A stretch of DNA of 21,042 nt from an uncultured Clostridia bacterium (GTDB lineage Bacteria; Bacillota; Clostridia; Oscillospirales; Ruminococcaceae), in contig CALLQM010000270.1 of the NCBI GenBank assembly GCA_938014855.1, positions 1 through 21,042 of the forward strand, read 5' to 3'. Made by a program: the position numbers and the translations under genes. The notes under the pieces are model-generated. The model did no database searches. It worked only from the letters and a program-made list of their open reading frames with translations, and was not told where the DNA came from. Below are positions 15,259 to 21,042 of this stretch, one piece after another (position 1 is the first letter of the stretch; each line of letters begins with the position of its first letter).

Positions 15259-15282
15259 AGGCATCCGGATATCCGGATGCCT
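15259..15282. terminator. 24-bp perfect palindrome between convergent genes
   Basis: AGGCATCCGGAT (15259-15270) is directly followed by its exact complement to 15282. It lies between the stops of the secreted protein (15249) and the minus-strand Rep-like gene (15288, whose stop is five bases away). A T-rich tract (TTATTTATTGCTCTTTTTT) follows on the + strand, so + strand termination is plausible; on the minus strand the tail is weaker. Confidence 0.65.
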
Positions 15283-15287
15283 GTTAT

Positions 15288-16544
15288 TTATTGCTCTTTT
15301 TTGCCGTCCCAGTAGATGCGTATACCGTTGATGGTGCGCCCTTGCTTGACGACTTCATATTTCGCTATGTAGTTCATTTTGATAAAATGCTTGAGAATCG
15401 TTTCGGTATAGTCACGAATCCGCTTTTTGCGTTTCTTATCCGAGTCAATATCGCCCAGTTCACGGTAAACCGATTCATACAAAATTTTATCCCGCATAAT
15501 TTTGTTGTTCTGATTTTTCATTGCCTCGATGCGCCCTAATAAATAAGTTTTCAGCGGGATTGTGGTGGCGTTGTTATTAAGCGGCGCTTTAAGCAGATCA
15601 ATCGAAACCGTGGAAATCTGATTTTTCATTTTGGCATAGGTGTGCAGGGGAGGGGTATCGATGATTTGATACATCTCACTGCGTTTTCCGTTGACCACAC
15701 CGGTATATTTGTTGAGCGGCAGCAGATAACCGTCAATCGTAAACGATTCCACATCGTGTTCACCCATTACGTTTTTTTGGATCATATGCGCTTTGATTTC
15801 TTCGGTTAGGTCGATGTTGATGGAGAGCCGGCGCATCGTATCCAGTTTTGCTTTGATGTCTTCCATCAGTCCGTCGTCTACGGTGGGATTTTCCTTTCCG
15901 GTCATCGCATGATACAGCATCGGGACGGTAAAGCTCGAGTTGCCGCTTTCCATAATTGAAACGACTCCGTTGATAATGCTTTTATCATAATTGGTGAGGT
16001 GAAAGTTTCCGTCAATTTTCATATGTTCGGGGCAGTCGAGCGTAACTGCTGTTTGGATGGTGAGGTTTTTGCGGCGCGACACCGTGACCTCATTAAATTC
16101 TTTAAGCTGAGCGAGTTTATTGGTGATTGGGTCGATGGGCATGACGTAGTTTTTCGGGCGGATTGCCTGAATGGCGGGTGCAACCGAAGCAAGCTGACTG
16201 ATTTCGTCGCTGACATCCGGCCCGACTTTTAATAGATCATTGATTTCCTCCTTGGTGATGCCACCCATCAAAATCAAAAAGCGGCGGACATCTTCCGGCA
16301 GTTTGGAAAGAAAATCATAATAATCGCGGGTAGTGGTTACAATATCCCGCAGAGAAGAGTTAAAGTCTGTATCACCGCCCGGGTCGGCCAAACGGCTGTT
16401 GCAATCCTGAATCAGATGCAGTCTGCTGATGCATTCGTCCATATATTTGCTGACTACAGGAAGTGTATACTTTTGAATCAGCTGTGGCAAAAGATCAGAA
16501 AGTGCACCGGTATAATCGGTGGGTGCAGTAGGATTCGTCGCCAT
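15288..16544 (-). CDS. Unnamed protein resembling mobile-element replication initiators (418 aa)
   Basis: Start chosen at ATG 16544, six bases after GAGGTG; the upstream GTG at 16553 overlaps that ribosome site. The protein is soluble. Residues ~170-290 carry a pattern (LTNYDKSIINGVVSIMESGNSSFTVPMLYHAMTG, then KLDTMRRLSINIDLTEE) that I associate with an unnamed family found on integrative elements and plasmids of Clostridia. The C-terminus is strongly basic (KKRKKRIRDY) and ends in a predicted winged-helix-like part (TILKHFIKMNYIAKYEVVKQG). Two tandem winged helices would match Rep initiators, but this is from memory of the pattern and uncertain. No relaxase, ParA, integrase or iteron array is nearby, so it appears as an isolated chromosomal gene. 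DNA binding is likely; replication function is not shown. Confidence 0.6.
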   Translation of the reverse strand: MATNPTAPTDYTGALSDLLPQLIQKYTLPVVSKYMDECISRLHLIQDCNSRLADPGGDTDFNSSLRDIVTTTRDYYDFLSKLPEDVRRFLILMGGITKEEINDLLKVGPDVSDEISQLASVAPAIQAIRPKNYVMPIDPITNKLAQLKEFNEVTVSRRKNLTIQTAVTLDCPEHMKIDGNFHLTNYDKSIINGVVSIMESGNSSFTVPMLYHAMTGKENPTVDDGLMEDIKAKLDTMRRLSINIDLTEEIKAHMIQKNVMGEHDVESFTIDGYLLPLNKYTGVVNGKRSEMYQIIDTPPLHTYAKMKNQISTVSIDLLKAPLNNNATTIPLKTYLLGRIEAMKNQNNKIMRDKILYESVYRELGDIDSDKKRKKRIRDYTETILKHFIKMNYIAKYEVVKQGRTINGIRIYWDGKKEQ

Positions 16545-16570
16545 AAAGTTCACCTCATACGGCGAATTTC

Positions 16571-16628
16571 GCCGAAATCATTGTTTTTATTATACACAAT
16601 TACAGCGTATTTGTCATCTGATTTCGGC
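16571..16628. repeat. Inverted repeat flanking the Rep-like gene promoter
   Basis: GCCGAAATCA (16571-16580) and TGATTTCGGC (16619-16628) are exact inverted copies 48 bp apart, one just upstream of the -35 and the other at the expected transcription start. A further palindrome GGCGAATTTCGCC (16561-16573) overlaps the inner copy. Placement suggests operators for the encoded protein or another regulator. Confidence 0.6.
16589..16617 (-). promoter_or_regulatory. Promoter of the Rep-like gene
   Basis: On the minus strand ATGACA (16617-16612), 17 bases, TATAAT (16594-16589). The transcript should start near 16582, about 38 bases before the ATG. Confidence 0.75.
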
Positions 16629-16705
16629 AGGCCTTTTGAAATCTCGGCATTTTCTGCAGATTAGAAAATCCCAACGAAACGATGCTGTATTCCTGCGGGA
16701 AAATA

Positions 16706-16714
16706 TGGTATTAT
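16706..16714 (+). promoter_or_regulatory. Extended -10 promoter of the aldo/keto reductase gene
   Basis: TGGTATTAT is an extended -10 (TGn followed by TATTAT). No convincing -35 is seen, as is common with extended -10 promoters. The start codon lies 31 bases downstream. Confidence 0.5.
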
Positions 16715-16745
16715 AGAAGCAAAACATAATAGAGGAGGAATCAAA

Positions 16746-17735
16746 ATGTACACTGCAGATGCAAAAAGATATGAAACCATGCAGTATAAGCGCTGTGGAA
16801 AAAGCGGACTGCTTTTGCCGAGAATCTCGTTGGGATTGTGGCAGAATTTTGGCGCAAGAATGCCCTTTGAATCCAGCAGAGAGATGGTGTGTACTGCATT
16901 TGATGCAGGAATCACGCATTTTGACCTTGCCAATAACTATGGCCCGCCAGCCGGAACGGCAGAGGAAACGTTCGGTAAGCTGTTAAAACAGGATTTAAAA
17001 CCTTACCGGGATGAGATGGTAATTTCCACAAAGGCCGGATATACCATGTGGCCGGGCCCTTACGGCGATTGGGGCAGTAAAAAATATCTGCTTTCCAGTC
17101 TGGATCAGAGTCTCAAACGTTTGGGGCTTGAGTATGTGGATATCTTTTATCATCACCGTCCCGATCCGGAAACCCCGATTGAAGAGAGCATGGACGCGCT
17201 TGCGACCGCTGTCCGTCAAGGAAAATGCCTGTACGTTGGGCTTTCCAATTACGATGCCAAGCAGACTAAACAGGCAGTCGGAATTCTCAAGCAGATGGGC
17301 ATTCACTGCCTGATTCATCAGCCGCGCTATTCGATGTTTGACCGCTGGGTAGAAGACGGCCTTTACGATGTGCTCAAAGAGGAAGGAATGGGCGCGATTG
17401 CATTTTCTCCGCTGGCGCAGGGAATGCTGACCAAAAAATACTTTAACGGCATTCCGGAGGATTCGCGTGTTGGCAAGGCAATTGCCGCAGGAGAGCCGAA
17501 TCGCCTTACAACAGAACGAGTTGAAAAAGCGAAAAAGCTGGACAAGATTGCGCAGGCAAGGGGACAGTCCTTGGCGCAGATGGCGCTCGCCTGGGTTTTG
17601 GAAAAAGAACAAACGACGTCCGTCATTATCGGAGTATCACGGGCTTCTCAGCTGAAAGAAAACTTGGATACCCTGAATAATCTGGTGTTCTCAGCCGAGG
17701 AATTGGCGGAAATCGATCGAATTTTAGGAGACTAA
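16746..17735 (+). CDS. Aldo/keto reductase, YghZ/Gpr-like (329 aa)
   Basis: An NADPH-dependent (beta/alpha)8 barrel reductase of small aldehydes. The opening (RYETMQYKRCGKSGLLLPRISLGLWQNFG) and length match the YghZ group, known in E. coli as L-glyceraldehyde-3-phosphate reductase and also linked to methylglyoxal removal. The catalytic tetrad is visible: Asp60, Tyr65, Lys96 and His136/His137 (YHHRPDP). The coenzyme end (SVIIGVSRASQLKEN) is conserved. AGGAGG lies seven bases before ATG 16746. The DUF218 gene follows 9 bases after the stop, so they probably share a transcript. It shows no operator of the LacI type, so a link with the hydroaromatic operon is not supported. Confidence 0.92.
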   Translation: MYTADAKRYETMQYKRCGKSGLLLPRISLGLWQNFGARMPFESSREMVCTAFDAGITHFDLANNYGPPAGTAEETFGKLLKQDLKPYRDEMVISTKAGYTMWPGPYGDWGSKKYLLSSLDQSLKRLGLEYVDIFYHHRPDPETPIEESMDALATAVRQGKCLYVGLSNYDAKQTKQAVGILKQMGIHCLIHQPRYSMFDRWVEDGLYDVLKEEGMGAIAFSPLAQGMLTKKYFNGIPEDSRVGKAIAAGEPNRLTTERVEKAKKLDKIAQARGQSLAQMALAWVLEKEQTTSVIIGVSRASQLKENLDTLNNLVFSAEELAEIDRILGD

Positions 17736-17744
17736 AGAAAAAAC

Positions 17745-18554
17745 ATGCACAAGATCATAAAAGCATTCGGGTATTTGATCGCGGCAGTCTGCCTGTTGTT
17801 TGGACTGCTGCCGCTGGTATTCTACGGCATTTTTCATACGGGAGTCGCTGTCCTGCTGGTGTTTGGTGCACTGCTGCTGACACTGTGCCTTGTTTGGGAT
17901 CTGCCGATGCGTTACAGCGGCAGACATATCCATCGCCGTCTGCACAAAGCCTCTGAACCGCGGCGTACACGACCTTTCCGCAGATGGAGAATCGTGCGGT
18001 CGGTGCTAGCCATAGGGTTTGCGCTGTGCATTCTTGGAGCGGGAGCCGTTTCTGCCTTTATGCTTTCGGCGGCTTTCAAAAGTCCCGATGAGCAGGCACA
18101 TACCGTTTTGGTTTTGGGTTGTCAGGTAATCGGACAGGAGCCGTCAAAAATGCTGAGGTATCGGTTGGATGCTGCGCAGCGCTATTTGCAGGAACACCCG
18201 GATGCACCAGTTGTGGTTTCGGGCGGAAAGAATCAAAAAGAAGAATATTCCGAAGCCCAAATCATGCAAAAGGAATTAATGGAAAGCGGGATTGCACAAG
18301 ACCGCATTTACTTAGAAGATCGCTCGTCCAATACGGATGAAAACATCCGTTTTTCCACGCAGGTGATAAGCGAAAACAATCTGCCTGAAAACATAGCAAT
18401 TTCGACGGATAGTTTTCATCAGCTGCGTGCCGCGGTATATGCCGAGCGCAACGGACTTGCTCCATCGGCGCTGACATCCAAAACGCCGCCATGCCTGCTG
18501 CCGTCTTATTGGGTGCGGGAATTTTTCGGTTTGGTAAAAGCGATGATTGCGTAA
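17745..18554 (+). CDS. YdcF/SanA-like DUF218 membrane protein (269 aa)
   Basis: Three hydrophobic segments are visible at about residues 7-29, 33-52 and 87-108, with an Arg-rich cytoplasmic loop (RRTRPFRRWR) before the third. Residues ~118-265 form the DUF218 domain: TVLVLGCQV, a conserved Arg in KMLRYRLDAA, VVVSGGKN, then EDRSSNTDENIRF and STDSFHQLRA. DUF218 proteins are linked to envelope integrity in enterobacteria (SanA, ElyC); the reaction is not established. The final domain should face outward. ATG 17745 is 9 bases after the aldo/keto reductase stop, with AGGAG about 14 bases upstream, a rather distant ribosome site. Family call firm, role open. Confidence 0.85.
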   Translation: MHKIIKAFGYLIAAVCLLFGLLPLVFYGIFHTGVAVLLVFGALLLTLCLVWDLPMRYSGRHIHRRLHKASEPRRTRPFRRWRIVRSVLAIGFALCILGAGAVSAFMLSAAFKSPDEQAHTVLVLGCQVIGQEPSKMLRYRLDAAQRYLQEHPDAPVVVSGGKNQKEEYSEAQIMQKELMESGIAQDRIYLEDRSSNTDENIRFSTQVISENNLPENIAISTDSFHQLRAAVYAERNGLAPSALTSKTPPCLLPSYWVREFFGLVKAMIA

Positions 18555-18560
18555 CAGATA

Positions 18561-18596
18561 ACAGCCGGAACGGTCGTATACGACCGTTCCAGCTGT
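18561..18596. terminator. 36-bp near-perfect palindrome after the DUF218 gene
   Basis: ACAGC (18561-18565) and GCTGT (18592-18596) extend a perfect 24-bp palindrome GGAACGGTCGTA/TACGACCGTTCC (18567-18590), with a single C-A mismatch. It begins seven bases after the stop. No T-run follows, so termination is uncertain. Confidence 0.55.
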
Positions 18597-18614
18597 GCGC
18601 ATTTATAAAACCAG

Positions 18615-18643
18615 TTGCGCAATGGTTCCAATCGAATTATAAT
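18615..18643 (+). promoter_or_regulatory. Promoter of the MATE gene
   Basis: TTGCGC (18615-18620), 17 bases and a perfect TATAAT (18638-18643). The expected transcript starts about 30 bases before ATG 18680. This shows that the MATE gene can be expressed apart from the two genes upstream. Confidence 0.65.
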
Positions 18644-18679
18644 AAAGCGGATTACAGTTTGACGTTAAGGGGCGAAAGA

Positions 18680-20017
18680 ATGGCGGCACACAACATGACA
18701 GAGGGGAATATTGCAAAGCATCTGATTCGGTTTGCAATCCCCATGATCTTAGGAAACTTATTTCAGCTGACGTATAATGCGGTGGACAGTATCATTGTCG
18801 GGCGATGGCTTGGCATGGATGCGGTTGCGGCGGTAGGTGCCGCCAACCCAATTATGAACGTGGCGATTTTTTTTATTGGCGGAATTTGTATGGGTGCATC
18901 GGTACTGATGAGCCAATATTTTGGAGCCAAGGATTATGATAAGCTCAAGCGGGAAATCAGCACCACACTGATTTTTGGAATTGTTTTTACGGTTTTTGTG
19001 ACGGTGGTGTCGTTTTTGCTTACTAAACCGATCCTGCGGGTTGTCGGCACACCCGAAACAATACTAAATAATTCCGCAAATTACCTGCGCATCGTGTTTG
19101 TGGGGCTTATTTTTACGTATCTGTATAACTTTTTTTCAAATACTCTGCGCAGTATCGGAGACAGCCGCACACCGCTAATTTTTTTAATTATTTCCAGTGT
19201 ACTCAATATCCTGCTGGATGTCTTATTTGTCATTGTCATCGGGCTTGGCGTACCGGGAGCGGCAATTGCTACAGTTGTTTCGCAGGCGGTATCCAGCACT
19301 TTGTGCTTTTTATACATCCGCCGTTCGATTCCGCTTGTGCATCTTACCCGTAAAGAATTGGTGCTGGATAGAGGACTGCTCAAAACGACCATTCAATTCG
19401 GATGGGTCACCGCGTTACAGCAGACGTGTATTTATTTGGGCAGGGTGTTCGTGCAAAGTGCAGTCAATCCGCTTGGCATCGACAGCATCGCCGCGTTTAA
19501 CGCCGTTTCGCGGGTGGATGATTTTGCCATAACGCCCATGCAGAGCATCGGAAGCGCGATGACGACTTATTTTGCACAAAACAAAGGAGCGAACAACGAC
19601 AAACGCATTGGAAAAGGATTTCTATATGGAAACGTGCTTTCGACCTGTTATTGGGCGCTTTTGTGTCTGCCCGTCTTTTTCGGCGCAAAAGCAATTATGA
19701 GTGTGTTTGTGCCGGAGAGCGGCAGTGAGACGGTTCGTCTTGGCATGCTCTACCTGCACAGCATGGCGTTTTATTATATAATGCCGGCTTGGACAAATGC
19801 CGTGCAGGGCTATTTTCGCGGAATGGGGAAGATGACGGTGACGTTTATCAGTACCTTTTTGCAAATTACGACGCGCGTCATTTTTTCGCATGTTCTTGCG
19901 CCGACGCATGGCATTGCAGGCGTTGCAACCGCTTGCCTGATTGGCTGGTGCTTGATGCTGGCATATGAAATACCACTTTATGTTTATGATCGGAAAAAAG
20001 CAATTGGCAAGGTGTAA
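18680..20017 (+). CDS. MATE-family multidrug/Na+ antiporter (445 aa)
   Basis: A multidrug and toxin extrusion transporter of the NorM/DinF superfamily. The start is ATG 18680 with AAGGGGCG just upstream and a promoter at 18615-18643; the open frame reaches back to 18491 across the previous gene's end, so the longer version is rejected. About 12 membrane segments are visible in two similar halves. The N-terminal MTEGNIAKHLIRFAIPMILGNLFQLTYNAVDSIIVG and GAANPIMN are typical, as are the second-half counterparts (FNAVSRVDDFAITPMQSIGSAMTTYFAQNKGA). The usual length is about 440-460. It probably exports cationic compounds or metabolites; the substrate is unknown. A strong terminator follows the gene. 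Confidence 0.93.
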   Translation: MAAHNMTEGNIAKHLIRFAIPMILGNLFQLTYNAVDSIIVGRWLGMDAVAAVGAANPIMNVAIFFIGGICMGASVLMSQYFGAKDYDKLKREISTTLIFGIVFTVFVTVVSFLLTKPILRVVGTPETILNNSANYLRIVFVGLIFTYLYNFFSNTLRSIGDSRTPLIFLIISSVLNILLDVLFVIVIGLGVPGAAIATVVSQAVSSTLCFLYIRRSIPLVHLTRKELVLDRGLLKTTIQFGWVTALQQTCIYLGRVFVQSAVNPLGIDSIAAFNAVSRVDDFAITPMQSIGSAMTTYFAQNKGANNDKRIGKGFLYGNVLSTCYWALLCLPVFFGAKAIMSVFVPESGSETVRLGMLYLHSMAFYYIMPAWTNAVQGYFRGMGKMTVTFISTFLQITTRVIFSHVLAPTHGIAGVATACLIGWCLMLAYEIPLYVYDRKKAIGKV

Positions 20018-20030
20018 ATCTTTACAGATG

Positions 20031-20068
20031 AAAACAGCGGATACCGTTATAAGGTATCCGCTGTTTTT
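20031..20068 (+). terminator. Rho-independent terminator of the MATE gene
   Basis: AAAACAGCGGATACC (20031-20045) pairs with GGTATCCGCTGTTTT (20053-20067) over 15 bp around a seven-base loop, ending in TTTTT. It starts 13 bases after the stop codon. This is the most canonical terminator in the window. Confidence 0.9.
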
Positions 20069-20100
20069 GCATTTAAATGATTTCTTTATGCCAGACAGCA

Positions 20101-20178
20101 AAACCCGCATAGAAAACAGATCTTCTCCTTTTTGTATGGCATCCTAAAATCACATAAACCTGCTTTACATGCGGGTTT
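20101..20178. repeat. Inverted repeat in the AT-rich spacer
   Basis: AAACCCGCAT (20101-20110) and ATGCGGGTTT (20169-20178) are exact inverted copies enclosing 58 bases without an obvious gene. It could be a long stem-loop or the ends of a small degraded element. Confidence 0.45.
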
Positions 20179-20183
20179 ATTAA

Positions 20184-20359
20184 AATTTCCAATTTTAATT
20201 ACTGAAAATTGTAAGCAATAGGTGGCAGTTTGTCGGGCATGTAAACAGCGTTGTGGTGGGCTTTGCCCACCACTGTGTATGGCAGATCTGCCATACACGT
20301 TTATCCTGCAACCCACCACAAAGTGGGTTGTCAATTTCCAAATTTAAAATTATTGTAAG
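20184..20359. repeat. Structured intergenic repeat with three hairpins and flanking direct repeats
   Basis: Three adjacent stems are visible: 20253-20273 (GTGGTGGGC TTT GCCCACCAC), 20275-20298 (a 24-bp perfect palindrome centred on AGATCT) and 20309-20330 (CAACCCAC, six-base loop, GTGGGTTG). In addition TTGTGGTGGG (20251-20260) is the exact complement of CCCACCACAA (20312-20321), so an alternative outer stem could enclose the middle palindrome. Imperfect direct repeats sharing AATTTCCAA and ATTGTAAG flank the unit (20184-20215 and 20333-20359). No protein of convincing composition is encoded. It resembles a REP- or MITE-like element; mobility is inference. The rest of the 20018-20441 gap is AT-rich without recognisable signals. 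Confidence 0.55.
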
Positions 20360-20441
20360 TCAGGTCAATGATGAGATTTCAGTAAAAAATACATACCGAA
20401 TGAGTAAAATTTTAATTAAAATAATTGCAATAATTACGTTT

Positions 20442-21042
20442 AGACAAGATTATGATCCAAATCGTACACATTTTGTTTAAGATGGTGTTGGAAACAAAAT
20501 TTTGGTATACACAGGCATAGTTGATGAATCATTAGACGGCTCAGCCAAAACAGAGTATACATATGACCGTTTTGGCCATGTTCTGACGATGACTGATCCT
20601 GCAAATCATATGGTAACCAGCTTACTAGAACTGCGATTGATTCGACAGAGACAAGGGCGTATAATGGGTTTAATCAGCTTGTTCAAGAAAACTTGAATGA
20701 CACAACGGTGACCTTCCAGTATCGCCCAGATGGAATGCGTCACAGCAAGGTAGTAGGATCAGGCAATAATGCCAAAACCTATGTTCACCTTTGGGACGGA
20801 CAAAACATCGTAGCGGAAGTCGGGCCAAGCGATACTATTACAGATCGTTACTTGCGTGGAATCAATCTAATTGCTAGGGATCAGGATGGAAAGCTGCAAT
20901 ACTATACCTTTAATGCACATGGCGACGTTACACAACGATATGATGTAAACTGCAATCTTCTGAAAGACTACCGCTATGACGCGTTTGGCAATGAGCTGAA
21001 TCCTGAAAAGCTGGATTCCAACCCGTTCCGCTACTGCGGAGA
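20442..21042 (+). pseudogene. Decayed RHS/YD-repeat protein gene (runs off right edge)
   Basis: RHS repeat proteins are large secreted or wall-bound polypeptides, often carrying a polymorphic toxin at the C-terminus. Similarity begins near 20442 (QDYDPNRTHFV), is broken by TAA at 20478-20480, and continues in the same frame to TEYTYDRFGHVLTMTDPANH. Near 20605-20612 it shifts to the frame with codons starting at 20609, which reads YGNQLTRTAIDSTETRAYNGFNQ and on to the RHS core: YVHLWDGQNIVAEV, TDRYLRGINLIARD, YYTFNAHGDVTQRYD, DYRYDAFGNELNPE and the NPFRYCGE motif at the edge. The frame change looks like a small deletion that joined neighbouring repeats. There is no start codon with a ribosome site and no signal peptide. 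The core end and any toxin tip lie outside the window. From 20609 onward the frame is intact, so recombination with another rhs copy could still use it. Confidence 0.8.

Noticed and set aside
15288..16664. Plasmid replication origin
   Set aside because: No iteron series, partition genes or relaxase are seen near the Rep-like gene.
16995..17612. 205-codon minus-strand open frame opposite the aldo/keto reductase
   Set aside because: Antisense to a complete enzyme gene with intact catalytic residues.
20251..20330. CRISPR-like repeat pair
   Set aside because: The related segments are inverted and adjacent, not direct repeats with unique spacers; no cas gene is present.
20253..20480. 75-codon open frame across the hairpin element
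   Set aside because: It runs through palindromes and reads as random sequence until the last codons, which belong to the RHS remnant.

Overview
The window looks like chromosomal DNA from an anaerobic Bacillota, probably a Clostridia/Oscillospiraceae-type organism. This rests on sigma-A-type promoters with 17-bp spacers, strong AGGAGG-type ribosome sites, occasional TTG/GTG starts, a TRAP transporter, moderate GC in the middle, AT-rich ends, and cofactors suited to anaerobic redox work (flavins, a probable Fe-S cluster). The taxonomic call is inference; there is no rRNA or tRNA gene to anchor it.

Layout. 1-1004: the C-terminal part of a probable lipoprotein (+) converges on a very small CHAP-domain hydrolase (-). 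1252-1812: a YcxB-like membrane protein. 1995-11328: the centre of the window. A LacI-family regulator is followed by a seven-gene + strand operon: a YdiB/AroE-type quinate/shikimate dehydrogenase, a complete TRAP transporter (binding lipoprotein, small and large membrane subunits), a fumarate-reductase-like FAD protein, an Old Yellow Enzyme-like protein with a four-cysteine Fe-S motif, and a short-chain dehydrogenase. 11467-13998 (-): a convergent 843-residue gene fusing a xylose-isomerase-like TIM barrel to an acyl-CoA synthetase; it shares a bidirectional terminator with the operon. 14188-15249: an unknown secreted protein. 15288-16544 (-): a protein resembling replication initiators of mobile elements. 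16746-20017: an aldo/keto reductase, a DUF218 membrane protein and a MATE efflux pump. 20069-20441: a gene-free AT-rich stretch with nested hairpins. 20442-21042: a decayed RHS/YD-repeat gene running off the right edge.

How the genes may work together. Four copies of a GAAAACGTTTTC-type palindrome sit in the promoters of the regulator and of the operon, so both are probably repressed by the LacI protein until an inducer appears. The operon reads as uptake of an organic acid (TRAP), oxidation or reduction of a hydroaromatic ring alcohol (YdiB-like enzyme), C=C redox (FAD protein, OYE-like protein), ketone/alcohol conversion (SDR), and probably dehydration or isomerisation plus CoA activation by the fused TIM-barrel/ligase. 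The best hypothesis is a fermentative or reductive route for quinate, shikimate or a related cyclohexane carboxylate, using the ring as carbon source or electron sink. The substrate cannot be read from sequence alone. This cluster, and especially the TIM-barrel/ligase fusion, is the strongest candidate in the window for an undescribed system.
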